In this document: one piece after another, positions 8,694-16,891 of the stretch
Numbering within the stretch: the first letter of the stretch is position 1
How the letters are laid out: each line of letters begins with the position of its first letter
Assembly: GCA_001970855.1 (NCBI GenBank)
Contig: LSSN01005556.1
Location: 1 to 16,891, forward strand
DNA length: 16,891 nucleotides
Reading direction: 5' to 3'
Origin: Smittium culicis
Lineage: Eukaryota; Kickxellomycota; Harpellomycetes; Harpellales; Legeriomycetaceae
The notes under the pieces: model-generated
The model's input: the letters and a program-made list of their open reading frames with translations, nothing else
The model's database searches: none
Told to the model about the DNA's origin: nothing
Made by a program: the position numbers and the translations under genes

Positions 8694-10770
8694 GGTAGGT
8701 CATTTTTGTCCATTTTAAGATTTTGTATTAGCGTGAGGTAGTTCAAAAAAAGTCTATTAAAATTTTTTATTTTTATTAATTTAGAAACATTATTCGCTTA
8801 AATTTTATTTAATTCTATGCCCCAGTTTAGATAGCAAATCAAATAATTATTGGATTAGTCAATAAAAAATAAGTAAAAAATATTAAAAAACTTTACTAGT
8901 TATTGGAGAGTTTCAATAACTCACCAAGTTAATTACAACCATAGAAAAAAAATATGACCAGAAATTTTCCTGGGCAAAAATGCTGAGGCTAAAAAATCCA
9001 TATCATAACGCATACATAAAAGTTAGATATGAATAGAATACATTTTGGTTTTCAAGATATTTATAACCGTAAAATTTAGAGAAAACAAGTTATTGTAAAA
9101 TATAGCTTTTTAATTATATATTTATCCCAGTATGAATGAAAAAACTATGTATAGCTATAGATATTATAATTGATATATGTATTATTTAAATTATATAAAA
9201 TAATAGAATACAACAATAAAATTTAAAAATATATAGATAGAAATAAAATAAAATACATTGTAGATGATAAATTGAATTAAAGATAAATTTAAATTAAATG
9301 CAATAAAAATCCAAGGTTTGAACAAAATGATATAACCAAATGAAAAAATAATGGCAACTATAAAGATATATACTAATATATTTTATATCACTTTTTTCAA
9401 TCTGTGTATTCTAGTGGAGCAGCAGCTTTTTTTGCGTTAACGCTCCAGGTTGGCACTTTTTTGAGCCAACCATTTGTACAATTATCGCTTACTCTTAGAA
9501 TTTATACTAATATAATTTATATCACTGTTTTTAACCTGATATTTTTAGTGTAGCAGCAGCTTTTTTTGCGTTAACATTCAAGGTTGGCGCTTTCCGAAAA
9601 CAACTATTTGATCAATATTGAAATTATTTATTTTGACTATACATGTGAGATTCATTGAAGATTGAGACTTTTTTCTATTAATATATCGTTTAGATTTAAG
9701 TTCACCTACTGCTAATGTTTTTTTTGAATTTACTTAAACTGGAATCAACAACTTTTTCATTAAACCAGGCGAATCCTTATTAAAATAGTTAATTTCATGA
9801 GTAAAATACCACATCTCTTTATATATAAATATTAATATAAATTTAATAATACTCAATACTAGTGTTGGCTCAAAAAAAAATTTTTTTTCATTAATTTTTT
9901 TTGGGCATTAGATATTTTATTTAATTTATTTCATCTATTTATATGTCATATTATATATATATAATTTTCGTTTATATTATTCATTTTTAGTTTTGTAGCT
10001 AAAAAAAGCGATTTAAAACAATGCAAATTTATTTGTTAAAAGTGGATTGTACCATTTTCGTATTCCAAAATGCGCAATTCTTATTTTTAATTTTAATGAT
10101 TTGGAATAAGATAGAGGTGCTCGTACTCTTATAATACGTATGTACATAGTTTAGTATTTGTGCAATACACCTTTTAATCATGTTAACAGATGCTCAATAA
10201 TCAATATAAACCCTTGGTGTAGACCAAAGCTTCAACAATTTATGCTTAACAATTTTTTTGATTAAATTAATAGATTATTGAATTCTGAAGAGATAGAGTC
10301 ATCAATGAATTTTTTTTTTCTTTTACTTAAGATGCTACAAAACATACAATCCTTTTATTCATATACAGGTATGTCTAAAATAGTGTATAGCATATCTAAA
10401 TCGTATGGATAAGTATGCAAAAAACTTTCAATAAAGCTCTTTTGGCCTTAAGGGGTTTGATTAGGTAAAAGGGGGGGGCATAAGATTATTTTGTTTTCTT
10501 GAAATTGTATAGTTTTTTTAATTATTTTACTGATTTTTGTATTATGTTATTAGTTTCTTTGCCTAGCTAAAGCCTGGTCAAACTTCAGGTCAAACACATT
10601 CTACCGGATTTAAAGATTTATTATTATTGGTGAAATTTGATATTTTGCTCTAAAAGCTATTGGCTATAAATAGAAATTCGCATTTTTTAAAATATTTACC
10701 TATTAGTAAATTTATAAAACAACGAAAACATTTAAGCTCTTTTTTAGAGAAAATTTGGCCCCTGAAAGGA
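8681..10770. mobile_element. TTAA-flanked piggyBac-like element, non-autonomous or decayed
   Basis: The left end reads TTAA (8677-8680) then CCCTTTCAGGGGC (8681-8693). The right end reads GCCCCTGAAAGGA (10758-10770) then TTAA (10771-10774). The two 13-bp ends are inverted copies with 12 of 13 positions identical, and both touch a TTAA, giving a 2,090-bp unit. TTAA target duplication with short inverted repeats starting in CCC is the signature of the piggyBac superfamily. Similarity stops after 13 bp. The interior is strongly AT-rich with no open frame for a transposase of about 600 residues, so this is a non-autonomous derivative or a copy decayed beyond recognition. The interior also holds a 134-bp tandem duplication (9369-9599) and a run of eight G (10471-10478). 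Confidence 0.7.
9369..9599. repeat. Diverged 134-bp tandem duplication
   Basis: Two copies start at 9369 and 9503. Both run through TATACTAATATA, a TTTATATCAC block and an identical 23-nt core GCAGCAGC-T7-GCGTTAAC (from 9419 and 9553), then AGGTTGGC. The spacing of every matched block is 134 bp, so no net indel has occurred between them. The first copy continues into a hairpin GGTTGGC/GCCAACC (9449-9455 with 9465-9471) that the second copy has lost. The unit encodes nothing recognisable. It lies wholly inside the TTAA-bounded element. Confidence 0.85.
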
Positions 10771-10774
10771 TTAA
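10758..10774 (-). repeat. Right terminal inverted repeat plus TTAA
   Basis: Read on the minus strand this is TTAA then TCCTTTCAGGGGC, differing from the left end only at the first base after TTAA. Confidence 0.75.
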
Positions 10775-11216
10775 AAATGGTTTCAATATAAATAAAAAAT
10801 CAGCCAAGAAAAAAAAATTTTTTTAAATCGTCTACTCTCCATACTACATTTTACCATCGCTCACATGTATTTTAAGCTTATTTTGCTTATTTCTTAATTC
10901 AATAATTTAGCCAATTATAAAATTTCTATAAACCATTGTAAAACGTAAAATACAATTATACATTACCTGATTTTTTATTTTACTATATTTGAAATAAATT
11001 TGCATAGACATACAAAATAATATAAACCTACCAATTAAATCTTTTAGATTGTGTCATAAAACAGTGTATAGACATTCAAAAAAAAAATCTCAATCCACCA
11101 TATTATAAAATTTTTAACTGTGCATAATAATTTTAGATTTAATCGAGTTATTCAGAGCTAAGATTAACTCATATTATACGATGAGGTGAGGTGTATTAAG
11201 TGTTATCATCTCATTC
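10775..11216. other. AT-rich spacer between two mobile elements
   Basis: This links the TTAA-bounded element and the inverted repeat of the DIRS-type relic. It has A/T blocks near 10807-10825 and no coding sequence on either strand that I can support. I looked specifically on its minus strand for the missing C-terminus of the second tyrosine recombinase and did not find it. Confidence 0.5.
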
Positions 11217-11306
11217 AATAAAAATAAAACGAAAATTTAAAGAAAACGAAATGAAAATTTTTTATGTTATAAACTGTAAAGTTCGCTGTGGTGATATCCT
11301 TATCAT
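11217..11306 (+). repeat. Left inverted terminal repeat of DIRS-type relic (candidate)
   Basis: AATAAAACGAAAAT (11223-11236) is an exact inverted copy of 15692-15705, and CTTATCAT (11299-11306) is an inverted copy of 15602-15609. Between these anchors the arms can be aligned imperfectly, with an insertion in the right arm. The arm lies about 150 bp past the recognisable end of the recombinase, where a terminal repeat is expected. Confidence 0.5.
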
Positions 11307-11449
11307 CTAAGAAATGGTAAAATGGACATGGTGAATGGGAATTATTATTTATCCTAACATATTATAATATAAATTAATTGAACTCTTTAGAGATCGGTTA
11401 ACTCTATCACTATACACCACAAAAGAGACATTTTATGTTTCTCCAAATT

Positions 11450-12420
11450 ATATAATCGACTCAGCATAGTTATTCGAGAAATTTCTTCCGAATCGATAGT
11501 ATGTATCGAAGATGGAATACTTTGACTAAAAGGCGTGCGAAAATATTTCGTCAGCTGATACCCCTGAATTAGCCGCTAATGCCGCTCCTATTGCTGTACT
11601 TTTTGGTTATTGGTTTATTCGTACCACGGCGTATTAAGATCGATATTGATCTTATGATATGTAAATGCTATCTAAAAATAGAAGATTTTACTTTTTGTCG
11701 ACAAACCTTAGAAACCTTTTTACAAATCAGTTCCAATCGTTAGTATTTGGGGTCGGGAAAAGGGTATTAACTACCCTTTCCTTGTAAATCGAGTATTTCA
11801 GTACTGGGAATAATATTATTTTGTGTTTGCAGCAATTTTTAAGGGCTTTTCTACTAGTAAGCATTCGCGTTTTTCTTAAGGGGTTACATTAACCAAATTT
11901 AGCACCCCTTGGGTTATGTGGCCCAAAAATATTTGCTTGCTGTGTTCAATAGTTCTTCCCAAGAACTATAACTAAATGATTTTTAATTAATGAATAATAT
12001 ATTATAAGATCAATCTTTATTAATAATAAATGTTAACGAGAATTGAGACCAAGATTCATAGAATCTTGAGCTCGAGTATTCATATACTAAAATATCCCAC
12101 AAAGAGATACAAACATTAATAAAATATAACCAATAATCTAATTACGCTTTTCAAGCATACGTTATTGGCTATAGATAAATATAGTTTATGTGACTACATT
12201 TACATTCACAGGCACCACTTGTCTTTGATCCGATGTATATCGCTCGGCATTATGAATCCGGTTAGTTACAGAAGCCAAATATATTTGCGGCTAATCTTTT
12301 GACTGTCAGGCCGGATTTGGAATTCTATTCTTTGGAAGTAGCTAATACACGAGCTATATATAGTACCGGTCTGAAAAAAGGTATGATTGAGACAATATTC
12401 AATATTTTTGTAAACTCTAC
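11450..12420 (-). pseudogene. Tyrosine recombinase relic of DIRS-type element
   Basis: The best-preserved part is the C-terminus at 11490-11594: AIGAALAANSGVSADEIF then SHAF, a TAG where Trp is usual, SKYS and IFDTYYRF. The second Tyr (11496-11498) would be the nucleophile that attacks DNA. Further N-terminal, LTVKRLAANIFGF (12271-12309) and, after a frameshift, LTGFIMPSDIHRIKDKWCL (12209-12265) correspond to the first conserved box. The Arg normally preceding Pro-Ser in that box is Met here, so a catalytic residue appears lost. Between the boxes the sequence is broken by several stops. In an intact element this enzyme would join the circular cDNA to the chromosome. It follows the RNase H relic on the same strand. 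Inactivation is certain; the N-terminal limit is approximate. Confidence 0.8.
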
Positions 12421-12879
12421 AAGAATCGGCTGGCTCGAAAATTCTGCCGATTTTTAAGCCTTTATAGTTCCGAATTTTAACTTGTACGCAGTATAAATCT
12501 AGGCCAAAATTTTATTTATCTGTGGTTCTGAAATGGCTGTATTAGTCTCATTTATATTCTTCTATCTAAAAAGCGCTTTTGGATAGAACTGTATTCCGAA
12601 AGAAGTATGATTCATCTTTTGTATAATAGGATAAACTCAACGGAATAAGCTCAAAAATCTAGAGTTTTGAGGGAACGCAAATTATCTTTCACGCAATCAG
12701 GCTTCAGTGCTTCTTTTACGAGAGTCGATACTTTATGCTTTTGAGATCTAGCACTACTGTTTTTTCTAGAAGTATTAAAGGTTTGAACACGAATAGGTAC
12801 ATTACACCTGGGATACATGAGGCTGATTTTTATATTTGCTTCACTAAAATCTCTATTTTTCGTTTCCTGTTCACCTTCT

Positions 12880-14640
12880 GCGTATTTTGCGTATCAGATT
12901 CAAAATAGAGAATGCATAAGGGTTGTAAAAAATCTTCTATTTGAACTCTAGTGAATTCTGTCGTAGTGCCTGGTTTTCAGTGAAGTAAGTGTTATATTTT
13001 CCCGATTATTAGTTCATCATTGAGGCAATTATATCCACTTCGTGTAGGAAATGTATCGAGTTCAGTGTTCCTGATGTCTTCTTAGACAGATAAAATTCGG
13101 TTTGAGAATACAACCTGCACGGAGCGTCTGCTGGATTGAGTACTAATAGAGCATAAGTCACCTGAGGCCAATCATTGGTCTTCCATAAGTGTGTTAAAAT
13201 TTTACCGGCTATTTCTATCAATATTGGGGAAATAGCTTATTCAAATTTATTTACAAATACAAATATAGTTATATTTCCTGATTTGACTAAAACCACACTT
13301 CCGGTCACACTCTTGAGCTTAATTGCATGTAAAATCATCTTAAGTTACTTAGGGCTGATATAAATCTTTGTCTTGGGCTTTTTCATTACCTTGAGTACGT
13401 GATCTGGATTATCGTAATCCCCCAAGCTGAATTGCTGGAGTCATTGAAAATCTCCAATTCAGGGATATCTGTAAATAAGCATAGATTTTTCCATCACTTC
13501 AACTGTTTCTTCTGGGATAATAGACTCTGGATGGTAGTTTTCGTCAGATTCACTGTCGAATTTCATGGTTTAAATTTCGAAAAAAGATTTTTTTGAGCTC
13601 CAGGTGTTGTCTGAAAATTAGCCTTCCAATTAGGAGAGCTATCAGAATTAATTAGGATTTCGCGATAAAGCTTGCTAGAAACTTCAATATCTTCTAAACA
13701 GCATTCAGTATCTTGCTTTCCTTATGTCAAATATAACAGGTATTGTTCATAGGAATCTTTAGGGACATATACCGGATTTTTATTACCATTCCCAGATGTG
13801 TGATATATTGGGATGATGTAGACTATTTCTCGTCGTTAATTTTGGATCCAAGCTTCTGTAGCTTAAAGTAAATCCTACGTGTGATTTTTGCACACTCATC
13901 TTTCGGTTCTGATATGATTATTAGATCATCCAATAATGCTGAGAATTGCATTCCTTTGAATTTTAGTCACTGAAAACTGGCCGAGGTATTTTTTAGAATA
14001 CCAAAGGGATCAGTGATAGTCCTTTATTACATGATATGGAACTGATAACAGCGTCTATTCCGATGAGAGAGTAGGTACTTACGACACTGCGTGAATACCA
14101 GAATATGTAGGAACGCATCCTGATGATCGATGGACGTCAAATGTTTTTTTTCTGCGGAAAATGTGGCAAATTTACGATAGAGTCTCCATATTGAAGTTCT
14201 GATCCTCCAAATGTTCTTTGAGTTTACGGAGGTTCAATTCTGGTCTGAGAACTTCATTATTTTTCGGGATCGTAAAATTCTGGTTATATAATAATGATTC
14301 CAATGTTTTAATCTCCTAGATCGCTTTATTTGACATGATGGCCGCTACATACTTGTTAGTACTTTGCTAGATTCACGACTTAGCTCCTTTTATACAGATT
14401 GGAGTGCGCCATTAAAGGTTGCCCCGAAGATTCCTTCGTCGAATCTGCGCAAAAATTCACAAGAATTTTCGGCGTGGAATCCATCATATCAAAAAAAAAT
14501 ACAAGAATTTTTTTTCTCCATACTTAATTTTCTTTATCACCTCATGCCGAAGCGACTCTGAGCTTGAGTTCGTGAAGAGGATTTTTAGCCTCATTGTATC
14601 TATATTCTAAACTCATCGGCTTTTAGTCAGTTTTTACAGC
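12880..14640 (-). pseudogene. Reverse transcriptase-RNase H relic of DIRS-type element
   Basis: Order along the minus strand: VGKHLAMLKSAL near 14610 (start of the RT region); FTIPKNNEVLRPELNL then HLEDQNFNMETLS (14175-14276); HLTSIDHQDAFLHI (from 14143; D at 14126-14128 is the motif A Asp); LLDDLIIIS (13936-13910; two Asp at 13925-13930, the catalytic pair usually written YLDD); GSKINDEK then a stop; ITHLGMVI near 13803; the RNase H opening PELEIFNDSSNSAWGITI (13410-13463; D at 13440-13442); GSVVLVKSGN, where a conserved Asp has become Gly; NPADAPCR (13114-13137) and HEVDIIAS. A further conserved stretch, NQALRQNSLEF, starts at 12975. At least several frameshifts and about a dozen stops separate these pieces, so no product is possible. 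It would have copied element RNA into cDNA. Assignment to DIRS rather than Ty3-type RT rests on the SIDxxDAFLHI, NPADAPxR and VDxxAS signatures. Confidence 0.88.
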
Positions 14641-14689
14641 GCCGATTTTAACATAGCTAGGTGTTTGCCTACTGCGGGGCTATTTTGGG

Positions 14690-15506
14690 TTTCTATTTTT
14701 GCCCATTTCAGCGTTTTTTTTCCCTCGAAAATTCAACTGACTGTCAGAGACTGTAATTCTTGCTTCGGCAGTGGTTGCAGCTGAGGCGCTCGGCTAAATA
14801 AAAATTTTGCTGATACTCGAGTCATTTTAGATTGAGCTCTATTGGTGTCTGAGAAATGGCAGGACTCGGTGACTTTTTATAGTGGGCTTTTTGGATATGA
14901 GGGAGTAAAATTTCTCTTGGTACATCAGTGGTTTGATTTCAGAATCTGGTGAGCTGATTTTAATTTGCATGAAGATAAATTTCCTTATGAAGGTTATATA
15001 ACCTCGCTTGGGTTACGGTTGTAGCAACTTTGGAAAAATAGTTCTCTAATTAAGTCCAATAAAATGATTTTTGGATCCTCAGAAGTATCGAGCCTGGGGC
15101 TATCGTGGATTTGGTGATAAAAATATTAATCTATGATTTTTTAGCTTTGAAACGAGCTATCTAGATTAAATAAAATAGGATTCGATCTTGTTCACCCCGA
15201 TTTATGCAGATTTTTTTAGTATCAGTGGCTTTTAGTTTATTAAAATAGTCTTGGGTAAAGATTTTTTCGCAATATTTCGTTCTTTTTCTGGAAAATGTGA
15301 ACAGTCAAAGTTTTCTTCAATTGAGTCTAGTGACTCTTTTAGCTCTGAATATCATTTAAATCTATTAGTGGAATTCTTTCTGTGACATAAAGGTCTTCTG
15401 CATACTGGCCGATAACCTTTTTTTCTAGATTTTTATGTGCTATTTCAGTCATTAAATTGAGTTTGCCTTGGATTTCGGGAGCTGAAGATCCATTTTCTTG
15501 TTCCAT
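14690..15506 (-). pseudogene. Gag-like relic of DIRS-type element
   Basis: An ATG at 15504-15506 opens a 55-codon frame (MEQENGSSAPEIQGKLNL onward) that ends at 15339-15341. The protein continues in another frame with ELKESLDSIEENF and a KERNIAKKSLPKT block, then VATTVTQARLYNLHKEI (14978-15028). The last piece is a characteristic block of DIRS-type Gag proteins. A Ser/Pro-rich stretch and a basic tail SDSQLNFRGKKKR near 14720 resemble the usual C-terminal end, just before the RT region. Gag would package element RNA. Stops and frameshifts make it non-functional. Confidence 0.75.
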
Positions 15507-15601
15507 AATTTAATACTTTGTAGGGAAATAAATTTTAAATATTCTTATTATATATATTATGAAAATCTTTATGCTATTAAAATAAATTTTCAAAAGAAAA
15601 T

Positions 15602-15712
15602 ATGATAAGTATGCCATCACACCGTAATTTATAGGTTTCAATATAGATTTTCTATATTTAACTTCATTTATTTTCATTTTATTGGATTTATATTTTCGTT
15701 TTATTTATATCC
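15602..15712 (-). repeat. Right inverted terminal repeat of DIRS-type relic (candidate)
   Basis: Its complement aligns imperfectly with 11217-11306, including an exact 14-mer (15692-15705) and 8-mer (15602-15609) in the expected inverted order. It lies about 100 bp upstream of the Gag start codon, as a terminal repeat should. The sequence is strongly AT-rich, so part of the similarity could be compositional. Confidence 0.5.
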
Positions 15713-15720
15713 AATAAAAT
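15676..15720. repeat. Perfect 12-bp inverted repeat at right element end
   Basis: ATTTTATTGGAT (15676-15687) is exactly complementary to ATCCAATAAAAT (15709-15720), with a 21-bp loop that contains the 14-mer shared with the left repeat. It may be a terminal hairpin of the retroelement or a composition effect. Confidence 0.75.
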
Positions 15721-16312
15721 TATAAGAATTAATATTCCTCCTCTCTGATGTATAATTCATAAAAAATTTGAATAAAATGTTTATTTTTTATTTTAAATTA
15801 TTCGGGTCCGGGGTGGGTGGAGAATAATTGATTTTAAATTCACAAAATAATTATTAGACATCTTATACTATTTTTTTATTACTATACTAGACTTTTATTA
15901 TACAATTAAGTATGATCAGACTTCTTTATTACCTAAAATAAGCATATTAAAGTTGCTCACTGATATTCCAGAAACCTAGTAGAAAATCTCAAAGTACCTA
16001 TATATCAATAAAATCCCTATGGAATCGCATCCTCGTATGATTTCCCTACATCTTCAGCCAAATTTGAAACAAATTATAGGCCATTGGTAACTTTTTGATA
16101 TTATTAGCGAGTTATGCATAATTAATGAGGTTATATGTTATCTTATTATTTGTGCACCTGTTTTCTCATTTAAATTAGATTGATTCTGTACCAAATATTC
16201 AATTTTAATATTTGGATTTATAGTGTGAATTAATTTAAACATAACACAATTTACTCTATATTTGTATTTAAATTAAGTAGAAAAAGAGTAAAAAAATTTT
16301 TAATTGTGTAAA
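15721..16312. other. AT-rich spacer between two recombinase-element relics
   Basis: No coding sequence could be supported here. It contains a GC island, GGGTCCGGGGTGGGTGG (15804-15820), framed by the inverted pair ATTATTC/GAATAAT (15797-15803 and 15822-15828) and, outside that, by two direct copies of ATTTTAAATT (15790-15799 and 15831-15840). It should include the 3' non-coding end of the upstream element and the 5' end of the downstream one, but I could not locate the boundary. Confidence 0.5.
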
Positions 16313-16891
16313 TTAATGACAATCCTTCTCAGTTCTGGATCCATGACGTTTTTCGTTTATTATGGCTACGTCAAATCTAATAAATGGTTCAGTGATTTGA
16401 TATCTAATAACTTAGGCTCTTTCTATTTCTGAAGGGCGCATAATAACACATATTGCAATAATCCAGGAAAAATTTAGCGTTAAATGCGGCAATTGAAGCG
16501 GTTAAATTATCTCAATAATCTTTTATTTTCTCAATTACTGATGGGATTTTATATGAGGAAAAATAAAAAATACTTTGTGCTGATTCTATATATTTCTTGA
16601 TAGCACTGCTTGAAAATATAATATTTTAGAATCTATTTTGGGCTCATAACTATGTTTAATAATTTTGAGCAACAGTTAAAAATCTTTGAGTCTCTTCAGT
16701 CATTCTTTATTCTTAGATCTTCCCGCTTCCAAAATATTTGAATTCAGAATGATGTTTTCAGGTCTGAAATCCATAAATTTCTTTTTTATATTAGCTATAT
16801 TTCTTGATTTTCATAAAAAATTTTTGTTGGCGTGCCATTCAGCACCAACTAATTTATCGTATTCTTTTTGTTTTGTATATTATATAAAACC
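16313..16891 (-). pseudogene. Second tyrosine recombinase relic, truncated by window edge
   Basis: One minus-strand frame from the window edge to a TAA at 16313-16315 reads as a single decayed protein. Pieces include EYDKLVGAEWHANKNFL, RPENIILNSNILEAGRSKNKE, LTLNFSWIIAICVIMRPSEIERA and NEKRHGSRTEK. MRPSEIERA (16415-16441) is the first catalytic box of DIRS-type tyrosine recombinases, and its Arg (16436-16438) is intact, unlike in the neighbouring relic. Eight internal stops (TAA, TAG, TGA) interrupt about 180 codons between 16858 and 16316, but no frameshift is needed. The C-terminal half with the nucleophilic Tyr was not found downstream, so the gene is also truncated or decayed there. It is the 3' part of a second element in the same orientation. 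Identification rests mainly on box A and the following segment. Confidence 0.7.

Larger units (their letters stand above)
11217..15712 (-). mobile_element. Decayed DIRS-type (tyrosine recombinase) retrotransposon
   Basis: Translating the minus strand across stops and frameshifts recovers, in order, a Gag-like protein, reverse transcriptase, RNase H and tyrosine recombinase. That is the gene order of DIRS-type elements, which integrate through a recombinase rather than a DDE integrase. Key fragments are VATTVTQARLYNLHKEI (Gag), FTIPKNNEVLRPELNL and LLDDLIIIS (RT), FNDSS and NPADAPCR (RNase H) and FDTYYRF (recombinase). No open frame exceeds about 70 codons, so the copy is dead. Limits are set by diverged inverted repeats outside the coding part (about 11217-11306 and 15602-15712), making about 4.5 kb. 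There is little room for a separate methylase domain between RNase H and recombinase. The exact ends are uncertain. Confidence 0.85.

Noticed and set aside
10320..10480. Possible piggyBac transposase remnant (SYTGMSK followed by ISKSYG) on the plus strand
   Set aside because: The resemblance to the YTGK-containing segment is weak, no catalytic Asp motif is visible on either side, and the remaining distance to the right end is too short for the rest of the protein.
10775..11216. Displaced C-terminal half of the second recombinase, which would show that one element inserted into the other
   Set aside because: Minus-strand translation of this interval gave no match to the conserved C-terminal region.
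12420..12880. Methylase domain of the DIRS-type element
   Set aside because: The interval is short and heavily broken; I could see no catalytic motif of an adenine methylase.
13175..14610. Plus-strand frames at 13175-13363, 13399-13596, 14364-14561 and 14419-14610
   Set aside because: They lie antisense to the recognisable RT-RNase H relic on the minus strand and match nothing known to me.

Overview
The window looks like an AT-rich fungal nuclear genome segment. There is one intact, intronless, fungal-type protein kinase gene (838-2241, minus), an open fragment of a non-LTR retrotransposon at the left edge, long AT-rich non-coding DNA full of T and A tracts, and a right third made of decayed mobile elements. 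The style of the tyrosine-recombinase (DIRS-type) retroelement, together with islands of higher-GC coding sequence in very AT-rich spacers, recalls early-diverging zygomycete-type fungi such as the Kickxellomycotina/Harpellales. That placement is an inference from family resemblance, not a demonstrated identification.

Layout. 1-500: non-LTR retrotransposon ORF on the minus strand running off the left edge, with its protein parts in an unexpected order. 503-837: AT-rich spacer forming the 3' flank of the kinase gene. 838-2241: Npr1/Hal4-Hal5-like Ser/Thr kinase, minus strand, preceded by an upstream reading frame whose stop overlaps the kinase start. 2451-8676: about 6.2 kb without a recognisable gene; it holds simple repeats, a perfect 13-bp inverted repeat, C-rich blocks confined to the plus strand, and one doubtful 133-codon ORF. 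8681-10770: a 2.09-kb unit with 13-bp terminal inverted repeats (12/13 identical) directly abutted by TTAA on both sides, as in piggyBac-superfamily insertions, containing a diverged 134-bp tandem duplication. About 11217-15712: a heavily mutated DIRS-type retrotransposon on the minus strand, recognisable as Gag, then reverse transcriptase, RNase H and tyrosine recombinase, with diverged inverted repeats outside the coding part. About 16313-16891: a second decayed tyrosine-recombinase gene in the same orientation, running off the right edge.

How it fits together. Only the kinase looks like a working cellular gene. Everything else recognisable is mobile-element material from three mechanistic classes: target-primed non-LTR, TTAA cut-and-paste, and tyrosine-recombinase retrotransposon. 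All recognisable protein-coding material lies on the minus strand. The right third contains almost no long open frames, so the DIRS relics show only when the minus strand is translated across stops and frameshifts. I see no convincing evidence of a new functional system; the most informative content is the pair of cryptic tyrosine-recombinase relics, the TTAA-bounded unit and the permuted non-LTR ORF.
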